Positions 8,797 through 17,153 of a stretch of DNA of 64,000 nucleotides are shown piece after piece. Positions within the stretch are counted from its first letter, which is position 1. Every line of letters begins with the position of its first letter. Made by a program: the position numbers and the translations under genes. This DNA is from GCA-002793235 sp965267355 (GTDB lineage: Bacteria; Bacteroidota; Bacteroidia; Flavobacteriales_E; Vicingaceae): assembly GCA_965267355.1 (NCBI GenBank), contig OZ253956.1, positions 2,604,001 through 2,668,000 on the forward strand, in the 5' to 3' direction. The notes beneath the pieces were generated by a model. The model made no database searches. It was not told the origin of the DNA and was given only the letters and a program-made list of their open reading frames with translations.

Positions 8797-10465
8797 AAGC
8801 TATAGCTAATTTTATATTATCGTAAGAAACAGTTCCGTTTAACGCTTTATAAATAGTATTTAAACTAATGGAGTGATTTTTAGGTTGTTCATCATAAACA
8901 GCTTTCACCTTTTTTAAAATGGAGTTTTTAGGTTTGTAATAATTCAAATTTTCATCAGGATAATCTTTTCTGATTTTAATTAAATGCCCTGCAATAGTGC
9001 CCTCGGTTAGCCCCCGAGCTTTAGCAATATCTTTTATCGGAACACTTTGTTTTAAGTGCATTAAAGTAACCTCGTAAGTATTTTGTTTGCCTTTTTGCTT
9101 TTCCTTTAACTTGTTCTTACGTTTTGTGATTTCTTTCTTATCAGTTAATCCACCACATTTTTTAACAAACAACTCAGCCATTAACTCTAGTTCGTCAATA
9201 CTATAATTATTATCAGCATCTTGTGACAACTCCTGAAAACGTTTATCCGCTTTATAAGCGAGATTATCCAGCATTAACGCTTTATCGTTTAACCCTATAA
9301 GTTTTAAACTCTCAATCTTCTTTAATCGAGAAAGAGCCACATATCCTTGTCCGTTTTCAAAGGTTTTGGTCAAATCTATTTCAGCTGCATCTAAAGTCAT
9401 GCCCTGACATTTATGGATGGTAATAGCCCAAGCCAAACGCAAAGGTAATTGATTGAATCCTGCTAAAGTTTTGCCATTATCATCCATAATATTCCAACTC
9501 TCCTGTTCTACATAAACCGTTTTTTTGGTGTAGGTTAATTTAACAGATGGCAAACCCTCATCATTAAAACCAGCAACTTCACCAATAGAACCGTTTACGT
9601 AACCCTTTTCAGGATTATTTTTCACAAACATTACCTTTGCTCCTATTTTCAGGTTTAGTCGCTCAGGAGCCAATACAGAATTAGTTAGTGTACTTACCAA
9701 TTTTTTATTGCCTTTGGTTTTTGCTTTATAACTTTTGGGGTTACCTGAAAGCGTTGCCAAATGCTCCTCATTAATTCTATCAACATCAATGTTGTGCGTG
9801 TAAAGTTTCGTAGGTTCTTTTGAAGCATCAACAATATTGTTTTCTGCTTGTTTTAATGTTTGATAGCTATGCTGTGTAATTAACCCAGAGCGTATGTGAT
9901 TTAAAATTTCATTTAGCACATTATCCTCTTGTCGGTATTGTTCGGTTAAGTAACAAACCTCAAACTTAGCGTTTGCCCAAGAAGGTGACATAAAAGCAAA
10001 TTTATCTTTACTACTCTCCCCTTGTTTGCCAATTGGTGGCAATTGAAAAAAATCACCACACAAAACTATTTGTATGCCACCAAAAGGTTCGAGGCTATCC
10101 TTAAAATATTGCAACACCACATCCACTAAACCGAGCTGGTTTTTATGTAACATCGAAATCTCATCAATAATCAGCACTTTAACTTTTTCGAGATGCTTAG
10201 ATAAGTATTTTTTACTTTTCATACTTATCAAGTTGGCTGTAGTTAAGTGTTGTTTTACACCTATTCCTGCCCAGGAATGGATAGTCATACCATTAATATG
10301 AGTAGCCGCAATACCTGTTGAAGCTGTAACTGCTACTGGTACTTTTCTGGCTTTTAAATATTCGATGTATTGATTAAGCACATAAGTTTTACCCGTACCA
10401 GCACTACCTGTTAAAAAAACATTTTTTCCAGATTTAAGTAACGCTAAAGCTTTATCTTGTTGCAT
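8786..10465 (-). CDS. Pif1/RecD-like superfamily 1B DNA helicase with C-terminal helix-turn-helix
   Basis: The protein has 559 residues. Walker A GSAGTGKTYVLNQY is at about 20-33, motif Ia VTASTGIAATHI near 46, Walker B LIIDEISMLHKNQL near 99 and GGIQIVLCGDFFQLPP near 129. The C-terminal helicase part has LPLRLAWAITIHKCQGMTLDAAEIDL and GQGYVALSRLKKIESLKL. The tail (about 470-500) contains MHLKQSVPIKDIAKARGLTEGTIAGHL, a helix-turn-helix of the type found at the end of Bacteroidota Pif1-like and RecQ-like helicases. The protein should be an ATP-driven 5'-3' helicase acting on recombination or replication intermediates; the direction is inferred from the family. It is convergent with waaA. Confidence 0.87.
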   Translation of the reverse strand: MQQDKALALLKSGKNVFLTGSAGTGKTYVLNQYIEYLKARKVPVAVTASTGIAATHINGMTIHSWAGIGVKQHLTTANLISMKSKKYLSKHLEKVKVLIIDEISMLHKNQLGLVDVVLQYFKDSLEPFGGIQIVLCGDFFQLPPIGKQGESSKDKFAFMSPSWANAKFEVCYLTEQYRQEDNVLNEILNHIRSGLITQHSYQTLKQAENNIVDASKEPTKLYTHNIDVDRINEEHLATLSGNPKSYKAKTKGNKKLVSTLTNSVLAPERLNLKIGAKVMFVKNNPEKGYVNGSIGEVAGFNDEGLPSVKLTYTKKTVYVEQESWNIMDDNGKTLAGFNQLPLRLAWAITIHKCQGMTLDAAEIDLTKTFENGQGYVALSRLKKIESLKLIGLNDKALMLDNLAYKADKRFQELSQDADNNYSIDELELMAELFVKKCGGLTDKKEITKRKNKLKEKQKGKQNTYEVTLMHLKQSVPIKDIAKARGLTEGTIAGHLIKIRKDYPDENLNYYKPKNSILKKVKAVYDEQPKNHSISLNTIYKALNGTVSYDNIKLAIAFID

Positions 10466-10490
10466 GCCGTGAAGTTACAATTAATGTATA

Positions 10491-10520
10491 AAAAAATCCC
10501 GAGCAATGCTCGGGATTTTT
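10491..10520 (-). terminator. Rho-independent terminator below dnaK
   Basis: A perfect 9-bp stem, atcccgagc at 10496-10504 and gctcgggat at 10508-10516, has a 3-base loop. It is flanked by six A on the left and five T on the right, so it can work in both directions. Its position 75 bases beyond the dnaK stop and just before the helicase gene on the same strand fits termination of dnaK transcription. Confidence 0.85.
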
Positions 10521-10593
10521 GTTGTTTAAATAGATGCCCAACTTCTTGGGCATAAGCCACTCTAAAGTTTAAATTACTTAAACTAAGATTGGC

Positions 10594-12504
10594 TTACTTC
10601 TTATCCTCATCTGTCACTTCTTCAAAGTCAACATCTGTAACCTCTTCATCAGACGATGATTCTGCATTACCAGCACCAGTTCCTGCATCTCCACCAGCTT
10701 GTTGCTGTGCGTTATACATTTCTTGTGACGCTGCCTGGAAAACAGTATTTAACTTTTCAATTCCAGCTTTCATACCTTCTAAATCTTTAGCTTCATGAGT
10801 TTTCTTTAACTCAGCTAGAGCATCTTCGATAGGTTGTTTCTTATCTGCCGGTAATTTATCACCGTATTCTTTTAACTGCTTTTCTGTCTGGAAGATTAAG
10901 CTATCTGCTTGGTTAATAGTATCAGCATTCTCTTTTGCTGCTTTATCAGCTTCAGCATTCTCTTCAGCTTCGCGTTTCATTTTAGCAATTTCATCATCAC
11001 TTAATCCAGATGAAGCCTCTATTCTAATGCTTTGCTCTTTACCTGTAGCTTTATCCTTAGCAGAAATATTCATAATACCATTAGCATCAATATCAAAAGT
11101 TACTTCAATTTGAGGAACCCCTCTTGGTGCTGGTGGTATATCAGCTAACTGGAATCTTCCTAAAGATTTATTATCTGCAGCCATTGATCTTTCTCCCTGC
11201 AACACATGAATATCCACCGCTGGTTGATTATCTGCTGCTGTAGAGAATGTCTCAGATTTTTTAGTAGGTATTGTAGTATTAGCTTCAATCAACTTAGTCA
11301 TCACTCCTCCCATGGTTTCAATTCCTAAAGAAAGTGGCGTTACATCAAGTAATAATACATCTTTTACCTCACCTGTTAAAACTCCCCCTTGAATAGCTGC
11401 CCCAATTGCAACAACCTCATCAGGATTAACTCCTTTTGAAGGTTCTTTACCAAAGTAGCTTTTAACAGCTTCCACAATAGCAGGAATTCTGGTAGAACCA
11501 CCTACTAAGATAATCTCATCAATATCTCCTGTACTATACCCTGCACTATTAAGTGCTGATTTACATGGATCAATTGTTCTCTTAATTAAACTATCAGCTA
11601 ACTGCTCAAATTGTGACCTTGTTAATGTTCTTACCAAGTGTTTTGGACCTGAGGCCGTAGCCGTTACGTAAGGTAAATTAATTTCTGTTTGAGTTGTACT
11701 TGATAATTCAATCTTAGCTTTTTCAGCAGCTTCCTTCAATCTCTGAAGAGCCATAGGGTCTTCTCTTAAGTCAATAGACTCATCTTTTTTAAACTCTTCT
11801 GCTAACCAGTCAATGATAACTTGGTCAAAATCATCGCCTCCAAGGTGCGTATCACCATCAGTTGATTTTACTTCAAATACACCATCTCCCAGTTCAAGAA
11901 TAGAAACATCATGCGTTCCACCACCACAGTCGAACACTACAATTTTCATATCCTTATCAGTTTTATCTAAACCATAAGCTAAAGCTGCAGCTGTAGGCTC
12001 ATTGATAATTCTTTTAACTGTTAACCCAGCAATTTCCCCAGCCTCTTTAGTTGCTTGACGCTGAGCATCATTAAAGTAAGCAGGTACAGTAATTACTGCT
12101 TCAGTAACTGTTTGTCCTAAATAATCTTCAGCTGTTTTCTTCATTTTTTGAAGAACCATTGCAGAAATTTCCTGAGGAGTATATAATCTATCGTCAATTT
12201 TAACTCTTGGAGTATTATTTTCTCCTTTTTCGATTTTGTACGCAGAACGTTTAATTTCTTTAGTTACCTGATCAAAAGAGTTCCCCATAAATCTTTTAAT
12301 AGAAGATATTGTTTTTTCAGGGTTAGTAATTGCTTGTCTTTTTGCAGGGTCACCAACTGCTCTTTCACCACCTTCTAAAAAGGCAACAATAGATGGTGTT
12401 GTTCTTTTTCCCTCTGCATTAGGAATTACAACTGGCTCATTTCCTTCCATTACAGAAACACACGAGTTGGTAGTTCCTAAATCTATTCCTATAATTTTAC
12501 TCAT
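10594..12504 (-). CDS. dnaK: Molecular chaperone DnaK (Hsp70)
   Basis: The protein has 636 residues, standard length. It shows IIGIDLGTTNSCVSV at the N-terminus, VVFDCGGGTHDVSIL (phosphate 2 motif, with Cys-Gly where most have Leu-Gly) near 190, and ILVGGSTRIPAI near 335. The interdomain linker LLLDVTPLSLGIETMGG is near 385, followed by the substrate-binding domain and helical lid. It ends in a Gly/Ala-rich linker and an acidic tail, DVDFEEVTDEDKK. It refolds client proteins with DnaJ and GrpE, neither of which is in the window, so dnaK stands alone. The 152-base upstream gap has inverted and tandem repeats (see separate entry) and an imperfect TAACCTTTG box. A terminator follows the gene. 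Confidence 0.98.
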   Translation of the reverse strand: MSKIIGIDLGTTNSCVSVMEGNEPVVIPNAEGKRTTPSIVAFLEGGERAVGDPAKRQAITNPEKTISSIKRFMGNSFDQVTKEIKRSAYKIEKGENNTPRVKIDDRLYTPQEISAMVLQKMKKTAEDYLGQTVTEAVITVPAYFNDAQRQATKEAGEIAGLTVKRIINEPTAAALAYGLDKTDKDMKIVVFDCGGGTHDVSILELGDGVFEVKSTDGDTHLGGDDFDQVIIDWLAEEFKKDESIDLREDPMALQRLKEAAEKAKIELSSTTQTEINLPYVTATASGPKHLVRTLTRSQFEQLADSLIKRTIDPCKSALNSAGYSTGDIDEIILVGGSTRIPAIVEAVKSYFGKEPSKGVNPDEVVAIGAAIQGGVLTGEVKDVLLLDVTPLSLGIETMGGVMTKLIEANTTIPTKKSETFSTAADNQPAVDIHVLQGERSMAADNKSLGRFQLADIPPAPRGVPQIEVTFDIDANGIMNISAKDKATGKEQSIRIEASSGLSDDEIAKMKREAEENAEADKAAKENADTINQADSLIFQTEKQLKEYGDKLPADKKQPIEDALAELKKTHEAKDLEGMKAGIEKLNTVFQAASQEMYNAQQQAGGDAGTGAGNAESSSDEEVTDVDFEEVTDEDKK

Positions 12505-12618
12505 AATATTTAGTTTTAATTTTTAATCAAATAAATTCAATGGCAATAAGTCAAAGGTTATGCCACGAGCATTAAAACTAATGTTTGAGAAATTTTGGCA
12601 GATTTAAGCCATATGTGA

Positions 12619-12660
12619 ATGACAGAAGTTATGTCATATCGACAGTTTATGACAGTTTAT
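12619..12660. promoter_or_regulatory. Inverted repeat and tandem decamer upstream of dnaK
   Basis: ATGACA (12619-12624) and TGTCAT (12632-12637) form a 6-bp inverted repeat with a 7-base spacer. Right after it, GACAGTTTAT occurs twice in tandem (12641-12650 and 12651-12660), the second copy running through the stop codon of the lipoprotein gene. This lies about 115-155 bases upstream of the dnaK start, in the only gap where a dnaK promoter can sit. It looks like an operator, but I know of no regulator that binds this pattern and the role is inference. Confidence 0.4.
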
Positions 12661-13730
12661 GGGCAAGGAGCAACAGGGTTGCCTGTTCCAACAGAACCAA
12701 AACAGAACCCTAGTTGAAGTGATTGTAGCTTACTTATTGTAGCATTATTAAGATTCACTTGGTTTGTGGCTTGAGGATCTATAGTTGACTCCCATAAGAT
12801 TACTTCTCTTGATGACCAAATACCAAGAGCATTTGACAAGTTGGTATAATCAGGTTTCTCCTGATTTACACTCGTTGAGGGCTCTTCTACTTCCATAAAA
12901 GTGCTTAGCTCTGTTCCTGCAACGTTAAATCGCATAGAAATGTTTGCAATTTCTCGATGTGAAAAATCTGCAATAGTAGATGGTGCTGGAACGGCACTTT
13001 CAATGTTGCCAAAAAATGTTTCTCCTTTCATCTCCCACTGCATCTGTAATAAATCTTTTTCTTCTCCCATATTCATCTCCACACTTTTTTCAACAGAAGG
13101 CTTACCACTTGCAGCATCATAGTGTTCAATGTAATTAAAAATTAAAACTGCATCTATTCTACCCACGCCTTCTCCTGGATTAACATCAATTGTTTTGGCT
13201 AAATATGTACCTGTAGATAATTGCCCATTCCAAAAACCAAACTTACTACCTTTTGGTACTGAAACATTAGAAGTATTTACAATCTTAGTTTCACCTAATA
13301 TTTCTTTATCTAAAGCCTTATTGTAAATGGTTATTTTATAAGTGTTAGTTCTATCAATATTATTTTCAGCAAAAGCATAAAGTATGTTATTAGAATTATC
13401 AAATATTCCCTCATCTTTTGCAATAGTATCAGTTGGCTGTAAAGAATATGATTGTACTAAGTTCCCTTGAGAAGAATAAGCATCTACCCTAACATCTAAA
13501 TCTTGAGTATCGTAATTAAAATTGCTTTCGTTTGCAGCCAAATCAAAAGCATTGCCTTCTCCTAAAAATGTTTTGTTGATTTTAACATAGTGACTGGATT
13601 CATTTGGATCTATTAACCCATAAACAACCGTAATATCTTTGTACTCCGCATTAACATCTATGTCGGTTTCGCATGAAGTAATTGCAAAAGAAGCAATTGC
13701 AACAAAAAATATAGAAAGGAATTTATTCAT
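12657..13730 (-). CDS. Lipoprotein, DUF4249-like
   Basis: The protein has 357 residues from the ATG at 13730. The signal MNKFLSIFFVAIASFAITSC ends in a lipobox cysteine followed by ETDIDVNAEYK, so a lipid-anchored envelope protein is expected. The N-terminal domain (DITVVYGLIDPNESSHYVKINKTFLG) resembles the immunoglobulin-like start of DUF4249 proteins, which usually pair with TonB-dependent receptors; here there is no receptor gene beside it. An upstream in-frame start at 13754 is rejected because a TAGCTTTG promoter box overlaps it (13752-13759). Some related proteins carry only a hypothetical label, so the family call is moderate. Confidence 0.68.
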   Translation of the reverse strand: MNKFLSIFFVAIASFAITSCETDIDVNAEYKDITVVYGLIDPNESSHYVKINKTFLGEGNAFDLAANESNFNYDTQDLDVRVDAYSSQGNLVQSYSLQPTDTIAKDEGIFDNSNNILYAFAENNIDRTNTYKITIYNKALDKEILGETKIVNTSNVSVPKGSKFGFWNGQLSTGTYLAKTIDVNPGEGVGRIDAVLIFNYIEHYDAASGKPSVEKSVEMNMGEEKDLLQMQWEMKGETFFGNIESAVPAPSTIADFSHREIANISMRFNVAGTELSTFMEVEEPSTSVNQEKPDYTNLSNALGIWSSREVILWESTIDPQATNQVNLNNATISKLQSLQLGFCFGSVGTGNPVAPCP

Positions 13731-13751
13731 TAGTTGTAATTTAAAGTGTAG

Positions 13752-13759
13752 CAAAGCTA
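13752..13759 (-). promoter_or_regulatory. Bacteroidota-type -7 box for the lipoprotein gene
   Basis: On the minus strand the bases read TAGCTTTG, an exact match to the Bacteroidota primary sigma -7 consensus TAnnTTTG. It lies 22 bases ahead of the ATG at 13730, giving a short leader. No clear -33 TTTG is visible. Together with the plus-strand box at 13790-13797 it forms a back-to-back promoter pair. Confidence 0.5.
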
Positions 13760-13789
13760 ATAATTTTAATTAAAAAGAAACATTATTTG

Positions 13790-13797
13790 TAGCTTTG
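13790..13797 (+). promoter_or_regulatory. Bacteroidota-type -7 box for panB
   Basis: TAGCTTTG matches TAnnTTTG exactly and is followed by the panB start 73 bases later. It is the same octamer as the minus-strand box at 13752-13759, with 30 bases between the two, so the -33 regions must overlap. No strong TTTG element is seen. Confidence 0.48.
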
Positions 13798-13869
13798 CTG
13801 TGCTTTAATTATAGCAGTGGCAAATAATTATATATAAGCGGCAATTAAAATTAAACTAAAGGCAAGATA

Positions 13870-14688
13870 ATGTCAGTTCATAATAAAGATATAAAAAGAG
13901 TAACAACACATGTGTTACAAGAAATGAAGTTAAGAGATGAAAAAATCTCTATGCTTACTGGCTATGATTATTCAATGGCAAAAATTATTGATAGTGCAGG
14001 AATTGACATTATTTTGGTTGGAGATTCAGCATCTAATGTAATGGCTGGACACGAGACTACCCTTCCTATCACCTTAGATCAAATGATATACCACGCATCA
14101 AGTGTAATTAGAGCGGTAGAGCGTGCTTTGATTGTGGTGGATTTACCTTTTGGAACCTATCAAGGAAACTCAAAAGAAGCTCTTGGTTCTGCTATTAGAA
14201 TAATGAAAGAATCTGGTGCTCATGCGGTAAAATTAGAAGGTGGTGCTGAAATTTTAGAATCCATACAACGAATTTTATCTGCTGGAATCCCAGTTATGGG
14301 ACACCTTGGATTAACCCCTCAATCTATTTATAAGTTTGGAACTTATGTGGTTAGAGCAAGAGAAGAAGAAGAAGCTAAAAAATTGATTGAAGATGCCAAA
14401 TTATTAGAAGAAGCAGGTTGTTTTGCCATAATTTTGGAAAAAATACCTGCAAAATTGGCTACTAAAGTAGCTCAGGAGGTTAAAATCCCTGTCATTGGAA
14501 TTGGTGCTGGTAATGGAGTTGATGGACAGGTTTTAGTAGTGCATGATATGTTGGGCATTACACATGAATTTAGCCCAAGATTTTTAAGGAGATATCACAA
14601 CCTTTACGAAGAAATGAAAGGTGCTTTTGAAAACTATATTAGAGATGTAAAATCTAAGGATTTTCCTAACGAAAAAGAACAGTATTAA
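13870..14688 (+). CDS. panB: 3-methyl-2-oxobutanoate hydroxymethyltransferase
   Basis: The protein has 272 residues. PanB hallmarks are KISMLTGYDYSMAKIID near 25, ILVGDSASNVMAGHETTLPITLDQM near 49, and GAHAVKLEGGAE and GIPVMGHLGLTPQSIYKFG near 135-155. VIGIGAGNGVDGQVLVVHDMLG follows near 207. The enzyme adds a hydroxymethyl group from methylene-tetrahydrofolate to 2-oxoisovalerate, the first committed step of pantothenate and CoA synthesis, in the cytoplasm. The metal-binding Asp residues of VGDS and the catalytic Glu of ILEKIP are present. No other pan gene is adjacent. Confidence 0.96.
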   Translation: MSVHNKDIKRVTTHVLQEMKLRDEKISMLTGYDYSMAKIIDSAGIDIILVGDSASNVMAGHETTLPITLDQMIYHASSVIRAVERALIVVDLPFGTYQGNSKEALGSAIRIMKESGAHAVKLEGGAEILESIQRILSAGIPVMGHLGLTPQSIYKFGTYVVRAREEEEAKKLIEDAKLLEEAGCFAIILEKIPAKLATKVAQEVKIPVIGIGAGNGVDGQVLVVHDMLGITHEFSPRFLRRYHNLYEEMKGAFENYIRDVKSKDFPNEKEQY

Positions 14689-14767
14689 TTCTCTAACTGT
14701 TTCACTTTAATCAGTTTTATTTTTCACGTAAGGTTTTTATAACCTTAAATTAAATTATATTTAAAGC

Positions 14768-16351
14768 GTGAAAACATTAAAAGTAATAGCAATTACTTGT
14801 TTACTTGTAAGCTCATCTGCTTATGCACAAAAGCTCCATTACGAAAACCCTGAAGGAGCAGCTAAAATGTTTAATCTCGGCAATTATAAACGAGCTAAAG
14901 AATTATACAGAGAAATCTATAAAAAAGACCTAACTAATGATAAAAACAAATATTATTTAGCAGTCTGTTTAGTTTACACTTATGAGCGAGAGGATGCTAT
15001 TAAAATGTTAGAAAGCCTCACGAATAAGCCTGTAACACCTAACGAAGTTTGGTTTCACTTAGCAAAAGTATACCATTTAGAAAACCGATATGATAAAGCA
15101 ATCAATTTATATCAGAAATATATATCCCTTAGTAACAATCAAGAGTTTAAAACAAAAGCTAATAGGAATATTGAAATGTGTAAGTCTGCCATTAATCTCA
15201 TTAAATCTCCTTTAAATATAACTTATGAAAAAATTGATAAACAAGTAAATTCTAAAGGTGATGATTATTTACCTTTTATAATACCCGATGAAAGTGAAAT
15301 TTATTTTTCTACTAGAAGAGAAGGGACAACAGGTAGAATATATGATTTAGAAAACTATTACCCTGCTGATATATACCTTTCGGGTTATAAATATGGGAAA
15401 TGGAAAAAGCCAAGATCAATTGGTTCTCCCAATTCTTATGGCAATGAACAAACCGCAGGCATATCAGAAAACGGAAACTACTTGTTATTCTATGTGAATA
15501 ATCCAAAATCAAAAAACAATCTTCAAATAGCAGAACGTGGAAAAAGATCGTATAAAAGAGCAATAAAAATTGAAGATAAAAGAATTAACCAAAATTCTGC
15601 TTTGCAAATCTCTGCTACAATTTCTAATGATGGTAATTATTTATTATTCTCTAGCGACAGAGATGGTGGCTTTGGAGGGCAAGATTTATATATAAGTAAA
15701 AAATTACCTAATGGAAAATGGGGCAACCCTAAAAATTTAGGAAAAGAGATTAACACTGCTTATGACGATTGTTATCCTGATTTAAAAGAAAATGGTAATG
15801 TTTTATATTTTGCCTCCAAAGGACATAATTCTATTGGAGGTTTTGATATCTTTAAATCTAAAATCAACCTAGAATCTTTAACTTTTCCTACACCAATAAA
15901 TATTGGTTATCCTATTAATACCCCTGACGATAATTTGAACATTAGCTTTTCTGGAAATGGAAAATATGCCTATGTATCTGCTTACAGAAAAGATTCAGAA
16001 GGTGGGTTGGATATATATAGGATTAATTTTGAAGATGCTGACCCTCCATATACAACTATTAAAGGTTATGTATTAGATACTGATTCTAACACTTACGATA
16101 TACCTTTAAAAATTGAAGTGTTCAACAAAACTGGTGGCGAGCTTTATGGCATTTACGAAGTTAATAAGAACAAAGGTAGCTACATTATGATTTTACCTCC
16201 TGATAAATATGAATTGAACATTGACATACCAAGTAAAGGTTATTTTAAAAAGAATTTTGTTGTTGGAGATAGAAACAAGTATAAACCCGAAATTACTCGT
16301 AACATTGTTGTAACTTTTGAAGAAACCGAACCAGGGTCTGCTCAACAATAA
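14768..16351 (+). CDS. PorE-like TPR/PD40/carboxypeptidase-regulatory protein lacking an OmpA domain
   Basis: The protein has 527 residues from a GTG start. MKTLKVIAITCLLVSSSAYAQ is a signal peptide. TPR-like helices follow (NLGNYKRAKELYREIYKK, NRYDKAINLYQKYI) to about residue 135. WD40-like PD40 repeats come next (DYLPFIIPDESEIYFSTRR, GNYLLFSSDRDGGFGGQDLYISK, GNVLYFASKGHNSIGGFDIF). A carboxypeptidase-regulatory-like beta sandwich (TTIKGYVLDTD to YFKKNFVVG) then runs from about 435 to 510. This is the domain order of PorE and OmpA-family Bacteroidota proteins, but the C-terminal peptidoglycan-binding OmpA domain is absent. The next gene begins four bases later, so there is no room for a frameshifted remnant. 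An envelope role is inferred. Confidence 0.85.
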   Translation: MKTLKVIAITCLLVSSSAYAQKLHYENPEGAAKMFNLGNYKRAKELYREIYKKDLTNDKNKYYLAVCLVYTYEREDAIKMLESLTNKPVTPNEVWFHLAKVYHLENRYDKAINLYQKYISLSNNQEFKTKANRNIEMCKSAINLIKSPLNITYEKIDKQVNSKGDDYLPFIIPDESEIYFSTRREGTTGRIYDLENYYPADIYLSGYKYGKWKKPRSIGSPNSYGNEQTAGISENGNYLLFYVNNPKSKNNLQIAERGKRSYKRAIKIEDKRINQNSALQISATISNDGNYLLFSSDRDGGFGGQDLYISKKLPNGKWGNPKNLGKEINTAYDDCYPDLKENGNVLYFASKGHNSIGGFDIFKSKINLESLTFPTPINIGYPINTPDDNLNISFSGNGKYAYVSAYRKDSEGGLDIYRINFEDADPPYTTIKGYVLDTDSNTYDIPLKIEVFNKTGGELYGIYEVNKNKGSYIMILPPDKYELNIDIPSKGYFKKNFVVGDRNKYKPEITRNIVVTFEETEPGSAQQ

Positions 16352-16354
16352 TTT

Positions 16355-17056
16355 ATGTCAAAACAATCATCTGAAATTAACGTGCTTTTTGAAGACAATC
16401 ATTTAATAATTGTCAACAAAAAATCAGGAGACATTGTACAAGGAGATAAAACAGGGGATAAACCTTTAAATGAGCTTGTAAAAGAATACCTCAAAACAAA
16501 ATATAATAAACCTGGTGAAGTTTATTTGGGAACTCCTCACCGATTAGACAGACCTACAAGCGGTATAGTTGTGTTTACCAAAACCAGTAAGGCTTTGACG
16601 CGAATAAACAAACTATTCCACAATAAAGAAATACAAAAAACGTATTGGGCAATAGTTAAAAACAAACCAAAGAAAGAGAGTGACAATCTAATTCATTTTT
16701 TAAGAAAGAACCACAAAAAGAATCGTTCAAAATCTTTTGCAAATGAGTTTAAAGGGGCTAAAAAAGCAGAATTAACTTACCAACTTATTCATAGTTTTAC
16801 CAATTATCACTTACTTGAAATTAAGCCTTTAACTGGCAGACATCATCAAATCCGTGTTCAATTAAGTACTATTGGTTGCCCGATTAAGGGTGATTTAAAA
16901 TATGGTTTCCCTCGCTCTAACCCTGATGCTTCTATTTCTTTGCATGCACGAAAAATAGAATTTGTTCACCCTGTAAGTAAAGAACCCATTTCTGTAACAG
17001 CATGCCCTATCTCTAAAGATGTTTTATGGAAAGAGGCATGTAATATCTTTCAATAA
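16355..17056 (+). CDS. RluA-family rRNA pseudouridine synthase
   Basis: The protein has 233 residues. It starts directly in the catalytic domain (VLFEDNHLIIVNKKSGDIVQG) without an S4 RNA-binding domain. The active-site motif PHRLDRPTSGIVVF has the catalytic Asp at about 65; KTYWAIVKNKP and LIEIKP-like LLEIKPLTGRHHQIRVQL follow near 155-170. These enzymes isomerise uridine to pseudouridine in rRNA or tRNA; the exact target cannot be assigned. It lies three bases after the preceding gene and is probably co-transcribed with it. Confidence 0.92.
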   Translation: MSKQSSEINVLFEDNHLIIVNKKSGDIVQGDKTGDKPLNELVKEYLKTKYNKPGEVYLGTPHRLDRPTSGIVVFTKTSKALTRINKLFHNKEIQKTYWAIVKNKPKKESDNLIHFLRKNHKKNRSKSFANEFKGAKKAELTYQLIHSFTNYHLLEIKPLTGRHHQIRVQLSTIGCPIKGDLKYGFPRSNPDASISLHARKIEFVHPVSKEPISVTACPISKDVLWKEACNIFQ

Positions 17057-17153
17057 AGCCTTTAACATCTTTTAACATTTTTTTAGCAACAAACTCAATG
17101 ATAGTAACGTTTTGCTAGTGAATTTTGTAATAGTAAAACTAAAAAATTGAGTT

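Noticed and set aside
10074..10301. Plus-strand open frames inside the helicase, dnaK, lptD and other genes
   Set aside because: They lie antisense or out of frame within long, well-supported genes and show no domain, signal peptide or start context.
13731..13754. A longer start for the lipoprotein gene
   Set aside because: The eight extra residues (MLHFKLQL) precede a complete signal peptide, and the TAGCTTTG promoter box overlaps them.
14729..14747. A taaggtt/aacctta hairpin after panB
   Set aside because: It has only seven base pairs, low GC and no T tract, so I do not call it a terminator.
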